In this document: positions 33,459 to 45,262 of the stretch, piece by piece | How positions within the stretch are numbered: position 1 is the first letter of the stretch | Layout of the letters: every line of letters begins with the position of its first letter | Assembly: GCF_050003625.1 (NCBI RefSeq) | Contig: NC_134401.1 | Location: forward strand, 71,708,442-71,772,441 | Direction: 5' to 3' | Length of the DNA: 64,000 nucleotides | Origin: Haematobia irritans | Lineage: Eukaryota; Arthropoda; Insecta; Diptera; Muscidae | Program-made: the position numbers and the translations under genes | Notes under the pieces: model-generated | Databases searched by the model: none | What the model was told of the DNA's origin: nothing | What the model saw: only the letters and a program-made list of their open reading frames with translations

Positions 33459-34946
33459 CTACTAAAACAAAATGACGGTGTACTCGACCTGAAAAACAAA
33501 CAATTAATTACTGCTAGTGGTTCAGAAGCTATCCAATTTTTTAAGTGTTCAAACGTAAATTTTACAAACATCCAAGACATTACGGTGCCCCAAGTTGTCC
33601 AAGAAAAATTTAGGGGAATGATGGAAGGCCGAATGGGAGTTTTCGCGGAACCAGACGAGACTCTTCCATATAATACCAATATCATAGCTACTATTCGTAC
33701 AGAAAATGAAGAACCAATATATTCAGAATTGTATCCATACCCAATGGGGGTATCGGATTTTGTACATTCGGAAACACAAGCTATGTTAAGAGCCGGTATA
33801 ATTCGACCTTCTCGGTCACCTTATAACAATCCCGTATGAGTTGTCGATAAAAAAGGGATTGATGAACAGGGCAATACAAAAAAAACGATTGGTTGTAGCC
33901 TTTAGAAAGCTCAATCAAAAGACAATAGACGACAAATACCCCATTCCCAATGTTGTTTTCATTTTGGCAAACTTAGGAAAGGCAAAATACTTTACTACAT
34001 TGGATTTAAAGTAAGGTTTTCATCAAATATTGCTCTCTGAAAATGACAGGGAAAAAACAGCCTTCTCAGTGGGAAATGCAAAGTATGCATTTTGCACACT
34101 TGCCTTTTGGTTGAAGAATGCACCCAGTATTTTTCAAAGAGCAATCGACGATGTGCTCAGGGAACAGATAGGGAAATCATGTTACGTTTACGTCGATGAC
34201 GTAATTATATTTTCGGAAAACATGAATGACCACATAAAACATATAGCATGGGTTCTGGATAAGTTGTATGAAGCCAATATGAGGGTATCGCGGGAAAAAT
34301 CAAATTTTTTCAAGGAAAGCGTTGAATATCTAGGGTTCTTAGTTTCACGTGGAGGCATAAGAACATGCACTGATAAGGTAAAAGCCATTCGTAACTATGA
34401 GTTACCCACTACGTTATTCAAGGTCAGGTCATTCCTTGGACTAGCAAGCTATTATAGGTGTTTCATTAAGGACTTTACTTCTATAGCAAAGTCTATAACT
34501 GATACCCTGAAAGGCGAAAATGGCAAGGTAAGCGCTGGGCAATCAAAAAAAATACAGATCAAGTTTGACGAAAATCAGCGTCAGACGTTCGAAAAACTTA
34601 AGGATGTACTTTCATCTGAGAATGTGATGTTACAATACCCAGATTAAAAAAAAACCATTTGACTTGACAACGGATGCTTCGTCCGCAGGTTTAGGTGCAG
34701 TCTTGTCGCAAGGCGGAAAACCGATAACCATGATTTCAAGGGCTCTAAAAGATCGGGAATTAACTTTTGCAACCAACAAAAGAGAGCTATTGGCCATAGT
34801 TTGGGCCCTAAAGAATCTCAGAAATTATCTATATGGCGTAAAAAAATTTGAATATTTTCACGGATCACCAGCCTCTGACATTTGCCATCTCGGATCGCAA
34901 TTCGAACGCTAAAATTAAACGTTGGAAGGCTTTCATTGGCGAGCAC
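33459..34946 (+). pseudogene. Gypsy1 reverse transcriptase and RNase H (first half)
   Basis: The frame continues from the protease end across BEL2. At 33585-33839 come TVPQVVQEKFRGMMEGRMGV and IIRPSRSPYNNPV, then a stop (TGG to TGA) at 33837-33839. The region 33840-34029 has shifts and a stop at TLDLK*GF. The frame 34030-34647 has SIFQRAIDDVLREQ, the intact active site YVYVDDVIIFS and FLGLASYYRCFIKDF. RNase H follows a one-base shift (34664) with LTTDASSAGLGAVLSQGGKP and is cut by LINE-B after the Ile of HNVNI. Confidence 0.85.
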
Positions 34947-35065
34947 AATGTAAACATTCTTTATTCAACCATCGAACTGAACGGACGTGTTTTCTAATAG
35001 CGGAGTATTTCATCGTGATAAGTACTTATTAGGAATTTCACGTGTGGTGGAAATAATAAACCACC

Positions 35066-36265
35066 ATGCAGCGAAATTCAAAGTCATCCACTGGGTTGCT
35101 AACTTCAGGGCCCAGTGGACAGGTAACGACTGAAGTTATAAATTTGGGCAGCGACCAAGAGTCAGGCCCAATTAGTCGACCTGTAGACGGGTCGACACGC
35201 GGTGACACTTTGGCAAGTCGAACCTTTTCTAAGGTGACGACATCAAAAGGAGGCAATCCCTCTCGAAAGAGATTCAAGGAACGAAGAAATGCTTTGTTTA
35301 TCCTAAAGAAATTAGGATCAGTCGACCCAAGCACGTTGTCGGCTAAGCAAAGCGATTCCTTAAAATGGACTCAAGGAATTCTTGAAGCTGGAAAAAGGGA
35401 ACGATCACCGGATGAGCTGCCATCCTCTAAACGGGATCAAAGATCGTTTGCCTCAGTTGCAAAAGACAGCCTTGTGATGGCTATTATTAATAAAGGAGCA
35501 TTGGACGGTATGATTCCAAGGCAAAAATGGAGGGAAATTGAGAACGCGATGCCTGGTGTCTACTCAGAGGTGCGAAAAAAGTTTCCCGGACCAAGTCCTC
35601 GACGGCAAGATGCTGGATGGTATCAAGGACGATATAAGTTAATAGCTTTTGCGGACCAGAGGTCTATGTATTGCTTTAAAGCTGCATTGATGCTAATTGG
35701 TGAAGTTTGGGAAGGAGCCGCTTTGGAGTTAGTCGATAAAAAAGACATACCGGCTAAACCTAGAGCACATGCATGGATACCGGCAAACCCTCCTGATCCT
35801 GAGTCAATACTAGAGAGACTAAAAGAATGTAACCCAGATCTTCCAACCGGCGATTGGAAGGTTGGTCGTTTGGATGAGGTGGATGGACCAAGACGACATG
35901 CGGTGTTTATATTAAACATAGAGTCGCTGCCACATCTAGCCCAGACCCAAGGACGCGTAAGTTATGGCTTTCATGATATCCATATGAAGGTATATAAAAG
36001 CGATCAGCCAAAGGATTCCGAAACGGACAAGCCTCCGGTAGAGTCAGCAGTGAAAAAATCTCCTAGCGAAGCCGAAGGAGACATAAAACCTGCAGACTAT
36101 GGCGAAAATCATATGCGGGAAGTTTCTACAGGCTCAAGCCTCACCAAAGCTGAACCGCGGATTGTTGCGAGAGTCACCGAGATCTGTGAAGAGGAAGGCC
36201 TTGATGACTCAATTGAAGCGGCTGATGTGACGGTGGTTGAAAATTTGGATGGTTCCTCCAGATAA
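35066..36265 (+). CDS. LINE-B ORF1 protein (DUF4780-like)
   Basis: The ATG at 35066, in ACCACCATG context, opens a 399-residue chain. The first ~120 residues are basic and Ser-rich (SRKRFKERRN, ERSPDELPSSKRDQRS). The middle (about 125-310) resembles the DUF4780 domain of insect LINE ORF1 proteins, with GARRQKWREIE-like, DAGWYQGRYKLIAFADQRSM and NPDLPTGDWKVGRLDEVDGP. The C-terminus is acidic. ORF1 proteins bind element RNA and form the RNP. The frame is uninterrupted. Its stop overlaps the start of the ORF2 endonuclease reading. Confidence 0.85.
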   Translation: MQRNSKSSTGLLTSGPSGQVTTEVINLGSDQESGPISRPVDGSTRGDTLASRTFSKVTTSKGGNPSRKRFKERRNALFILKKLGSVDPSTLSAKQSDSLKWTQGILEAGKRERSPDELPSSKRDQRSFASVAKDSLVMAIINKGALDGMIPRQKWREIENAMPGVYSEVRKKFPGPSPRRQDAGWYQGRYKLIAFADQRSMYCFKAALMLIGEVWEGAALELVDKKDIPAKPRAHAWIPANPPDPESILERLKECNPDLPTGDWKVGRLDEVDGPRRHAVFILNIESLPHLAQTQGRVSYGFHDIHMKVYKSDQPKDSETDKPPVESAVKKSPSEAEGDIKPADYGENHMREVSTGSSLTKAEPRIVARVTEICEEEGLDDSIEAADVTVVENLDGSSR

Positions 36266-39097
36266 ATCTTCACCATTGTAAGGCCGCTTGTGCTGGGTTA
36301 AAAGTTCTCCTGATGAAAGGAGACATAGATATAGTTCTTATTCAAGAACCATACATATAAGAATAAGATCTGTGAATTAAGCACTCCGGGTTTCAAACTT
36401 TTGCATAATACCGGTAACGATATAAACTAAACTTGTTTCTGCTTCCTTCATTGAGCAATGCAGACACTGTCGTAGCCAGTCTAGATATCCACATGCAAAA
36501 TTTGGGTATCTTCGGTCTACATGGGACATGATAGGGAGATGCCACCCTGTGCCGTTAAGACCTTTGTTGAGGAGTCACTAAAAACAAAGACAAAACTCAT
36601 TATGGGATGCGATGCAAATGCACATCATAGTATTTGGGGAAGTAGTGATACTAATGCAAGGGGAGAGTCGCTAATAGAGTTTATTTTGCGTACTAACCTG
36701 GTAGTTTGCAATAAGGGAGATGCACCAACCTTCGTTACCAGGAACAGACAAGAGGTTTTGGACGTCACGTTGACCTCTCCGGAACTGAATGATGAGATAT
36801 CTGAGTGGCAAGTTTTGAGGGAACATAGCTTCTCAGATCATCGCTACATCAGTTTCAGATTGGCTGTTCGTACTTCAAAGACCATATTTCCGCCAAATGT
36901 TAGGAAAGCTGATTGGAATAGGTATAGGGAATCGTTCAATTTGATGATACCGGAAATGCCGGAGACAAATATGAGTACTGTGCAAGATATCGAACACGCA
37001 GTGGAGCGGATTACTAAGGCCTTCAACATTTCACTGAAAGCTGCTTGCCCTAGAGAAAAGCCAAGGGGAAAAAATCGGCCGCCATGGTGGACTACGGAGT
37101 TAAGTAATATGAGGAAATCCTGCAGGAAGCTCTTTAACAAAGCAAAGCCCACAAGAACTCCGGAGGATTGGGACACTTACAAGATGAATCTGAGAGCATA
37201 TAAACGAGAACTGAGAAGGTCTCAACAAAACTCTTGGGATGATTACTGTAGCAGCATTGAGAATACGTCAGAGGCTTCCAGACTACGGAGGGTACTAGCA
37301 TGCACTAACACCGCTCCAGGTTTCATTAAAACATCGGAGGGAAATTGGACAACGTCCAGTGAGGAGACGTTGGAGGTACTTTTGGATACACACTTCCCTG
37401 GAAATCAGACGGTTGAACCATGTTCCGGCGGTGTAACAGAGGCTCAGCGATCATTTCCTATCGAGGAAATTGTGTCGGAATCTAGAATAAAATGGGCTTT
37501 AAATACCTTTGGACCATTGAAATCACCCGGACCTGATTCTAAGGAAGAGACGCATTTCAGCCACACTAGGACAAGCAAACATACAGAAGTATGTGAACAG
37601 AGGCACTCCTCAAGGAGGAGTTCTATCACCTCTTCTTTGGAATGTTGCTATAAACAACATTCTGGTTTCCCTAGAAAAAGAAAGGATAAAAGTGGTGGCA
37701 TACGCAGATGATGTGGCGCTAGCAGTCAGGGGAAAGTTCCCATCCACAATCAGAGATATTATACAGAGAGCTCTCCGGATGACTGAGAAATGGGCGAAAG
37801 ATAATGGTCTTGGTGTAAATCCAGCAAAGACAGAAGTAGTCATGTACTGCAAAGATCGCAAAACTCCCACGGTTAGGCCCATTTCCTTGGGGGGTACTGA
37901 AATTCCCTTTGGTGAGTGTGCAAAATACCTTGGCGTTATTTTGGACAGGAAGCTGAATTTTAGGCTTAATATTGAAGAGATGGCGAGAAAAGCCACGGTA
38001 GATTTGTACTCCTGCAAAAAGGCAATAGGGAAAAAGTGGGGACTAAAACCAAAAATTGTGTGTTGGCTATACACGGCAGTAGTTAGACCTATAATGCTAT
38101 ATGGTGTTGTAGGGTGGCCGGCACTTCAGAAACCGACTTGTTTAGATAAAGTTCAGCGTATGGCGAGCTTATGTATCTCAGGCGCATTTAGTAAGACAGG
38201 AACAGACTCCCTTAATGTCATGCTACATCTATTGCCTTTAGACATTTTGGCCAAACAGTCAGCTGCAACAACGGCTGTGCGGTTGCGCGAGCTATCGCTG
38301 TGGTCGGAAAAATGTACGGTCATAGTTCGGTCCTCAAAGTAATGCCAGATGTGCCTAACGTAGTGGATTACACCCTAGCAAAACCGCTTGTCGACAAAAA
38401 GTTTGAAACTCTAATTCCCAACAGTGAGGCGTGGTGTACACAGACCCCGGGGAATAAAATATATATAGATTTCTATACTGATGGCTCCAAATTGAATGGA
38501 CAAGTGGGGTTCGGAGTATATTCTAAAGATCTGGAAATTCGAATAGCGAAAAGACTACCTAATCACTGTAGTGTTTTTCAGGCTGAAATATTGGCAATAA
38601 GAGAGGTGGTGAATTGGCTGAGAAGTAATGTTCCAACAAATATTGGCATTAATATATACTCAGACCGTCAACCTGCAATAAAATCCTTAGACTCTGTGTT
38701 CCTTAACTCGAAAACGGCCATAGACTGCCGCAAATCTCTCAACGAGATGGCTGAGCAGTACAATATTCACCTAATATGGGTGCCTGGCCATAGGAACATA
38801 CCGGGGAACTGCGAAGCAGATGTGTTAGCAAGGCTAGGAACTACCATACATATTCCAGGGGAACTAGAATCTGTTGGTATGCCTCTGGCCACCTGCAAGC
38901 TCTTACTGCGTGAGAGGGCTGTTAAGATGGCCAAAGCTCGATGGGAAAATTGCAAGGGTTGTAGCGACACCAAGCAAATATGGCCCCATTTAAACTTAAC
39001 CCGCACACTAGATATGCTAGTGTTCTCAAGGCGTCAGATAGCACTCCTGATATCTGCTATAACGGGTCGCTGCCTGCTGCTTTTGTGTAAAGCGTAA
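36262..39097 (+). pseudogene. LINE-B ORF2: endonuclease, RT (internally deleted) and RNase H
   Basis: The endonuclease start reads KGDIDIVLIQEPYI (Glu active site) and then hits a stop near 36358. The segment to 36520 is scrambled. From 36521 the frame has LIMGCDANAHHSIWGSSDTN, HSFSDHRYISF and a linker to 37537. There a deletion joins SPGPD to the region just before RGTPQGGVLSP, removing the RT fingers and first catalytic Asp (compare LINE-A). The frame 37593-38342 has VVAYADDVALAVRG. RNase H (38300-39097) is well preserved: IDFYTDGSKLNGQVGFGVY, FQAEILAIREVV and WVPGHRNIPGNCEADVLA. A frame change lies near 38320. Confidence 0.88.
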
Positions 39098-39347
39098 GCG
39101 AATTTAAGGAGCATATAGCTTTAGATTACTGGCTGACCTGGAAAACGTTAACTTAAGCAGTTTGTTAATGTTTTTGGAGCAATCTGGTTGGTTCCAGAAA
39201 AGTAAATAATAGAGAATGTTCAGTGGTTAAGACTAGAAGTGCCCATATGTAATAGGTACTTTTAGTTAAATGTGGTATCACAATGGAGTGAATAGTCTAA
39301 GTGAGCCTGAAATTTAATCGGGCTGCCACTTTAACCTAACCTAACCT

Positions 39348-40692
39348 AATGTAAACATTTTTTACAAACCCGGAAAAGAAAACTTCGTAGCTGACGCGTT
39401 GTCCCGACAGCATATTAATGCCTTAGAAGAGGACACACAGTCAGATATTGCTACGGTGCACAGTGAATTGTCGCTCACTTACACAATTGAAAAGACAGAC
39501 AAACCTGTAAATTGTTTTCGGAACCAAATAGTAATAGAAAAAAGCGGAAGTGACACGGTAAGAACTATCATTATGTTCGGAAACAAAACTAGACATCTCG
39601 TGAATTTCTCAGATAGAGAGACACTTATTCAAAGAGTATCTGATGTTATCAAAATCGATGTAGTCAATGCGATTTTTTGTGATTTGTCAATACTAGCACT
39701 CAATCAACACAAATTGGTAGAAGCATTCCCGGCAACTACATTCCGTTACACCGACCGCATGGTAACTGATATTTACGACAGAAACGAACAAAAAGAAATT
39801 ACAGTCCTGGAACACAATAGAGCACATAGAGCCGCACAAGAAAATGTAAAACAAATTCTGCAGGACTATTTTTTCCCAAAAATGACTACCATTGCAAATG
39901 AGGTCGTTTCAAACTGTAAAATATGTCAAAAAGCAAAATATGATCGACACCCGCGGAAGCAAATTCTTGGTAAAACGCCCATTCCTTCATACACGGGTGA
40001 AATATTGCATATTGATATATTTTCAACTGACAAGATATACTTTCTCACCTGTATAGATAAATTCTCAAAATTTGCTATCGTCCAAAACATCGCTTCTAGA
40101 ACAATAATAGACGTGAAAGTTGCAATCTTACAACTTATGAATTTCTACTCGAGAACAAAGACAATATATTGAGACAATGAACCATCTATTAATTCGGAAA
40201 CGATCAAATCACATTTACAAAACCAGTTCAATGCACAAATTTCTAATGCTCCACCCCTTCATAGTTGCTCAAATGGACAGGTAGAGATATTTCACGGCAC
40301 CTTGGTAGATATCGCACGATGTCTCAAGATCGAAAGAAACATAGAAGACACAGTGGAATTAATAATTCTTGCAGCCATAGAATATAACAGAACTATCCAT
40401 TCAGTAACAGATAAACGATCCATTGATATAATTCATCTGTTAACCACTGAACTAAATACAGAAATTAAGGAAAAAAACTACAAATGCGCAGAATATTCAG
40501 TTGCAAAGGCGCGTGCCTGGTTTAGCACGACAAAATAGAATTTTCAATGTAGGTGACAAAGTCCTCGTGAGGTCAAATAAGACATTAGGAAATAAAATTA
40601 CGAGCCTGTATACAGAAGAAACAGTTGAAGCAAACTTGGGGACCACAGTCTTAATAAAAGGGAGGGTGGTCCATAAAGATAATTTGAGGTAA
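39348..40692 (+). pseudogene. Gypsy1 RNase H end and integrase
   Basis: It starts with FYKPGKENFVADALSRQHIN, the conserved end of gypsy RNase H, right of LINE-B. The integrase zinc finger is present (HNRAHRAAQENVKQIL, SNCKICQKAKYDRHPRKQ). The core has LHIDIFSTDKIYFLTCIDKF (first Asp). A stop at 40170-40172 stands where the Cys before the second Asp should be. SNGQVEIFHGTLVDIARCLK holds the Glu. A further frame change near 40520 leads to the C-terminal part (VGDKVLVRSNKTLGNKIT). Pol ends at 40692. Confidence 0.86.
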
Positions 40693-40737
40693 TTAACATT
40701 AAGTTCATTTTATTTTCTTTTCATTAGGATCTTGACA

Positions 40738-42156
40738 ATGCTCTTTCTCGCCGTGTCGACATCGGCGAAAATGACAGACTACACAAACTCGAACTACATA
40801 CCAATTATGGACGGATATGCCGTAATTTGGGAGGATTTCGAATACCTTAAACACTCAAGAAATTTAACTATGTATTCAGGGATTATAAAAGCAACAGAAG
40901 AAATGAGAAGTCATTTTCCCAGGTCACACATGAAGCAGCTATTAGATTCAGACGCACGACACATGTGGACCCTCTTGGAAACAATCAATATTCATCATAG
41001 GCATGCTAGAAGCCTAAATTTTCTGGGTACCGCGTTAAAGGTCGTTGCCGGCACTCCGGACTTTGACGACTTTGAGAAATTAAAATTTACTCAGAAAGAG
41101 CTCATAGAATCAGAACACAGGCAGATAACAATTAACACAAAAACACAAGAAAAAATAAACGAATTAACGGAAGCAATAAATAATTTTTTAAGAAATGAAA
41201 AAACAAAACAGATTGATACGGAATATTTATATGAAAACCTGCTTGCAAGAAATAGAATCGTTATCATTGAGCTTGAAAATCTAATTTTATCGGTCACTCT
41301 TTCAAAATTGAGAATTATTAATCCCGCAATTTTAGACTCCGACGATTTGGAAAACATCAACGAACGCTCTACTAATAACCTTATGGAAGTGGCTAATATT
41401 AAAGTTTTGTTAAACAAAAATTTTTTACATTTTATAATCAAATATCCTAAGATTACGTTAGTTTGTAAAAGAATAACCCTGCACCCAGTTGAACACAACG
41501 GCACTATTCTCAACTTTGCTGAAAACAACAATATAGCTGACTGCGATGATCAAGTAATGCCAATAGTAGACTGCAGCGCTACCCTTACAACAATCTTTTG
41601 TAGAAAACTGAATAATACAACCTGCGCACAACAACTTCATTCTGGAGGCATTGCACACTGCACCACTCGCCCAAGTCACCTCGAACCGTTAACAATTATT
41701 GACGACGGTGTCATCGTAATCAATGATGAAAGGGTTACCGTCAACGGACGACCAGTAAATGGGACATTCCTCATAACATTCGACGATGAGGTAAAGATTA
41801 ACGACTCCGTATATCGTAATTTAAGGAGCTACGTTAAAAAATCTCCTGCACCGGCGGTGTCATCGTTCCTTAACATAACGGGTCACGAAGAAATGTTGAG
41901 CTTGCCGTACTTACACAAAATTAACATGAACAACTAGCGATATATCGGCGAAATAGAAAATGAACTTTTAAAAAGGCCTATAATATCAGGATTGACAACA
42001 ATAGCCTTCTTGGTCACTTGTTACGCTCTCTGTAAGTATTGGCAGAAACGCCAGAGAACCCGACGACAACATGATATTGAAGTTGTTATTGACCATTTAA
42101 AGATGTCCGGGGACGTCCCTCATTTAAGCGAGGGAGGTGTTAACACAGTCAACTAG
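40738..42156 (+). pseudogene. Gypsy1 envelope protein with one in-frame stop
   Basis: The ATG at 40738 follows TTTTCATTAG (40718-40727), a good splice acceptor for a subgenomic env mRNA. The protein has a short hydrophobic leader and a basic RHARS motif followed by LGTALKVVAGTPDFDDF, the cleavage and fusion-peptide region of insect errantivirus Env. A coiled-coil-like heptad stretch and Cys-rich ectodomain follow. A TAG at 41935 comes before the transmembrane segment (SGLTTIAFLVTCYALCKYW), which continues in the same frame to a second stop at 42154 inside the LTR. As written, the product would lack its membrane anchor. Confidence 0.85.
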
Positions 42157-42505
42157 AAAGAAGAGCAAACTGTTCGCGGAATTGCAAATTAACATAATCA
42201 AGACCATACTGTGTGCGAAATTGCATGGGTAACCTAATATCTCACTAAATTCAACATTGACAGCAAATTCAACAACACACAGCAGCCAACCGCTGACTTA
42301 GCGCTTTTATAAGAATAAGTCTAGCTATGAGGAATTATGCTTTTTAGAGTTAGTTCGGATTTTATATTAATAAAGCAAACAGCAAAATTAAATAAAACCG
42401 TGTCTCACTACAAACCAATCCGGTGTTGCTGGTTTCAAATAAAAATAATAAGATTCTAAAGAATTATCAAGCCGATGATGCTGGCAATCAAGAAACTAAA
42501 CTAAC
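42138..42505 (+). mobile_element. Gypsy1 3' LTR
   Basis: It begins TGTTAACACAGTCAACTAGA after a polypurine tract (AAGCGAGGGAGG). The last codons of env overlap it. The right limit is blurred by a junction with the Gypsy2 LTR at 42500-42511, where both share ACTAACTAAAAC. Confidence 0.82.
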
Positions 42506-42770
42506 TAAAACATTTCCTACTTAGCCTAAAGAAACCTACACTAAAGCCACCTGCGTTGCTTGACCGCTGATTCAGCGGCTTGTGTAGAATATTGCAAAAC
42601 GTCAATTATGCTTATCTTGAAATGATGGAATATAGGAATGTGGGAAATGGTTGGTTGGTAGAATTCACAGGTAGAAATATGCTGATATTGTAACTCGTGT
42701 GGAGTTTTAAGTTACTTAGTGTTATTAGCCTGTGAGAATATTGAGACACGAGGGTTTCTCATGATAACTC

Positions 42771-42783
42771 CTTCCCTTCTAAG
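42771..42783 (-). other. Gypsy2 polypurine tract
   Basis: AGAAGGGAAGGAG (minus strand) directly precedes the presumed 3' LTR start and would prime plus-strand DNA synthesis. Confidence 0.65.
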
Positions 42784-42789
42784 TGGGGA

Positions 42790-44065
42790 CCGTACTAGGT
42801 CCTCGTGGTAGTATTCCTTATTGCGTCTTCCACGGATTTCGTTATAAGTGTCTTCTTGTTTGTGATAACTCTGCGGCACAGGAAATATGCAACCAGTCCC
42901 ATAACCATTATAACACTCACTGTTGACAAACTAACAAAATGACCCATATTTACCACATGCTGCAAATGACGGATATGTTGTAGGTTCTGTTGGTTGACAT
43001 GATGAAGATAGGGTGCATTCAGTATCTCGGTATGTTGTGTTAAGTTAATCGAAGAAGCCCAAGGGGTTTCGGGTCGGAGGGTTGTAGTCGAATTTTCATT
43101 ATAATAAAGTGTATTGTTGATTTTTACACTATTTATCTTTGAAAATGACTAGGTACGTACCATTGATTGTAAGAGGAATTTCATTCTTTTCTTCCACAAC
43201 GGCCAGTTGATCGTTAATTGCTATTAAACCGTCACCTACCACTGTGACCGGTGTTAGGTTATTAAATGTTGTGCTGCAATTTGCAGTGCTTCGAGTCATT
43301 AGTTGTAGAGCGCATGATGTGGTTGAGGATGATAAACAAAACCTTGGCATTGAGTCGCTGCAGTTCCTTACTGCTAACGTATTGTTGTGGCATACTGCTA
43401 GGGTGGACTCTTCGAGGTGAAGCATTTGAGGTGAAGCATTTGATATCCCTAAGCTACTGATAAAATGATAATTTTCTTACATCTGAACTTAGGAATAGGA
43501 TAACGAATTAGGAAATATATTACATTATTACATTGCAAAATTTTAATTTTAGCTATGGTCATACCATCAGATACAGAGAGGTTTGTGGAGTGTTCTTTTT
43601 TTATGATAGAATTTATTTCATTGTTGTCTAAAAGGATAGGGTTCAGAACTCCGATTTTTGCGAAAGTAATTGAGGTAATTATGCCATTATTATTGCCCTG
43701 TTTCTAGCTAAAAGAAGGTCTTAACGATTTCCAGTTTCCATTTCTTTTTGCTTTTGCGTTCTCAAAATTTTATTTACTGTATCAGTGAGACTATTAATTT
43801 CAGTGTTGATAGTAATCTGTCTGTCTTGGGAGTCAATTAGGTTTTCCGCTGTATTTCTTAATCTGTCAAAGTCGTCATGATCCGGGGTCCCAGCGATGTA
43901 TTTTAGGACCGTCCCTATCGCATTCATGCTTCTCGCTTGCCTATGATGAGTATTTACTGTGTTTATTAATCTACTCTTCTGAGCTATGTCTGCCTGTAGT
44001 AGTTTCTTCATATGTGACAGGGGAAAGTGATATAGGTATGATGTTATGCCTTCGTTATGATACAA
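42790..44065 (-). pseudogene. Gypsy2 envelope protein, truncated and frameshifted
   Basis: The first stretch (44065-43721) has FPLSHMKKLLQADIAQKSRL, a basic RQARS site and IGTVLKYIAGTPDHDDF, the same cleavage/fusion region as in Gypsy1 Env. The signal peptide is missing. The ectodomain end (43425-43129) has NCSDSMPRFCLSSSTTSC and ANCSTTFNNLTPVTVVGDGL. The transmembrane part (VSVIMVMGLVAYFLC, near 42880) lies in a further frame and ends near 42790. Deletion and shifts show an inactive copy. Confidence 0.8.
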
Positions 44066-44071
44066 GAAATG

Positions 44072-45262
44072 TCATCGCAAGTTGCGCGATATTTCCAGCT
44101 GTGTACTGTGGAATCGCTCTACCTGTCCGTTAGACGTACTGTGTAGTGGTGGGGCGTTCGCGATGTCGATATTGAAAGTATTTTTAAGCGTAGTCTTGAC
44201 AGAGTGCGAGTTAAGAGATTTCTCGTTATCACAATAAATAGTTTCCGTGTTGGAAAACATATTTAGTAATTGAAGAAGCTGTGGCTTAACGTCCACTATC
44301 ATACGGGATTTCAATGACTGTACTATCGCAAATTTTGAAAATTTGTCGATGCAAGTCAAGAAATACTTCGACCCCGTAGAAAAAATGTCAACGTGGAGGA
44401 TTTCTCCACAATATGACGGTATGGGTGTTTGGGCAAAGATTTGCTTCTTCGGGTGGCGGTCGTACTTCGCTTGGGAGCACACGCGGCAGTTTGCTACAAG
44501 TTGTTTAACTTTCTTTTCAATTTTCGGGAAGAAATAATCTTGTAGTATCTGCTTCATGTTTTCTTGTGCCGCACGGTGTGCTCGATTATGTTCGGTGGCA
44601 ATTATTTCTTGTTGCTCATTTGGGTCCGTAATGTCGATGGCTAGCTTCTCTGTGTGCCTGAATTTCACCGTTGGAAAAAGTTCAACCAATCTATGCTGGA
44701 ATCGTGCCAACGTGTGCAGGTCACATCGAAGGGCATTCACAACGTCTACTTTCACAGCCTCCTGCAGATGTCTAATCAAATCGTCTTCGGTTCTGAACGT
44801 AATCAAATGTCTCGTTTTTTTGCCAAAAATTATAAACGTTTTCCTCTGAGGTTCTACGCCCTCTTCGATAAGTATTTGGTTACGGAAACAATTCACCGGC
44901 TTGTCAGTTCTTTCGATAGTGTTGGTGGATGACTCCTCGCCATGCACCGTTTCTGTGCTCATATTTTCCAAGGCGTTCATGTGCTGCCTGGAAAGCGCGT
45001 CGGCCACCACGTTTTCCTTTCCTGCCTTATAAATCAGCTTTGCATTACATTCGTCTATAAAAGCCTTCCATCGCTTGATTTTGGAGTTTGGATTTCTATC
45101 CGAAACTGCAAATGTAAGCGGTTGATGGTCCGTAAAAACGTTTATTTTTGGTACACCGTAAAGATAGTTCCTGAGTGTCTTCAACGCCCAGACAATGGCT
45201 AGTAACTCACGTTCGTTAGTAGCGTAATATTCTTCGGTCCTGGACAATGTACGTGATATCAT
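44072..45262 (-). pseudogene. Gypsy2 RNase H (part) and integrase, C-terminally deleted
   Basis: The frame begins in RNase H (NERELLAIVWALKTLRNYLY, FTDHQPLTFAV) and passes KAGKENVVADALSRQHM into the integrase zinc finger (HNRAHRAAQENMKQIL, VANCRVCSQAKYDRHP). The catalytic core is complete: LHVDIFSTGSKY (Asp), IYCDNEKSLNS (Asp) and SNGQVERFHSTQLE (Glu). It ends nine residues later, and the Env frame begins 7 bases on. A deletion has therefore removed the integrase C-terminal domain together with the start of env. Confidence 0.86.

Larger units (their letters stand above)
34961..39347 (+). mobile_element. Loa/R1-type LINE (LINE-B), near full length, inserted in Gypsy1
   Basis: AATGTAAACATTYT at 34947-34960 and 39348-39361 is a 14-bp target duplication with one mismatch. 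The element has a short 5' UTR, ORF1, ORF2 and a 3' end of repeated CCTAA in place of poly(A). It belongs to the same family as LINE-A. Internal deletions make it non-autonomous. Confidence 0.93.

Noticed and set aside
35623..35919. Antisense open frames across LINE and gypsy genes (here and in many other places)
   Set aside because: They mirror the codon bias of the sense frames and have no independent motif.
42500..42511. ACTAACTAAAAC as a target duplication of Gypsy2 (also at 48648)
   Set aside because: It is part of a longer shared LTR block, so it is LTR sequence and not a target duplication.
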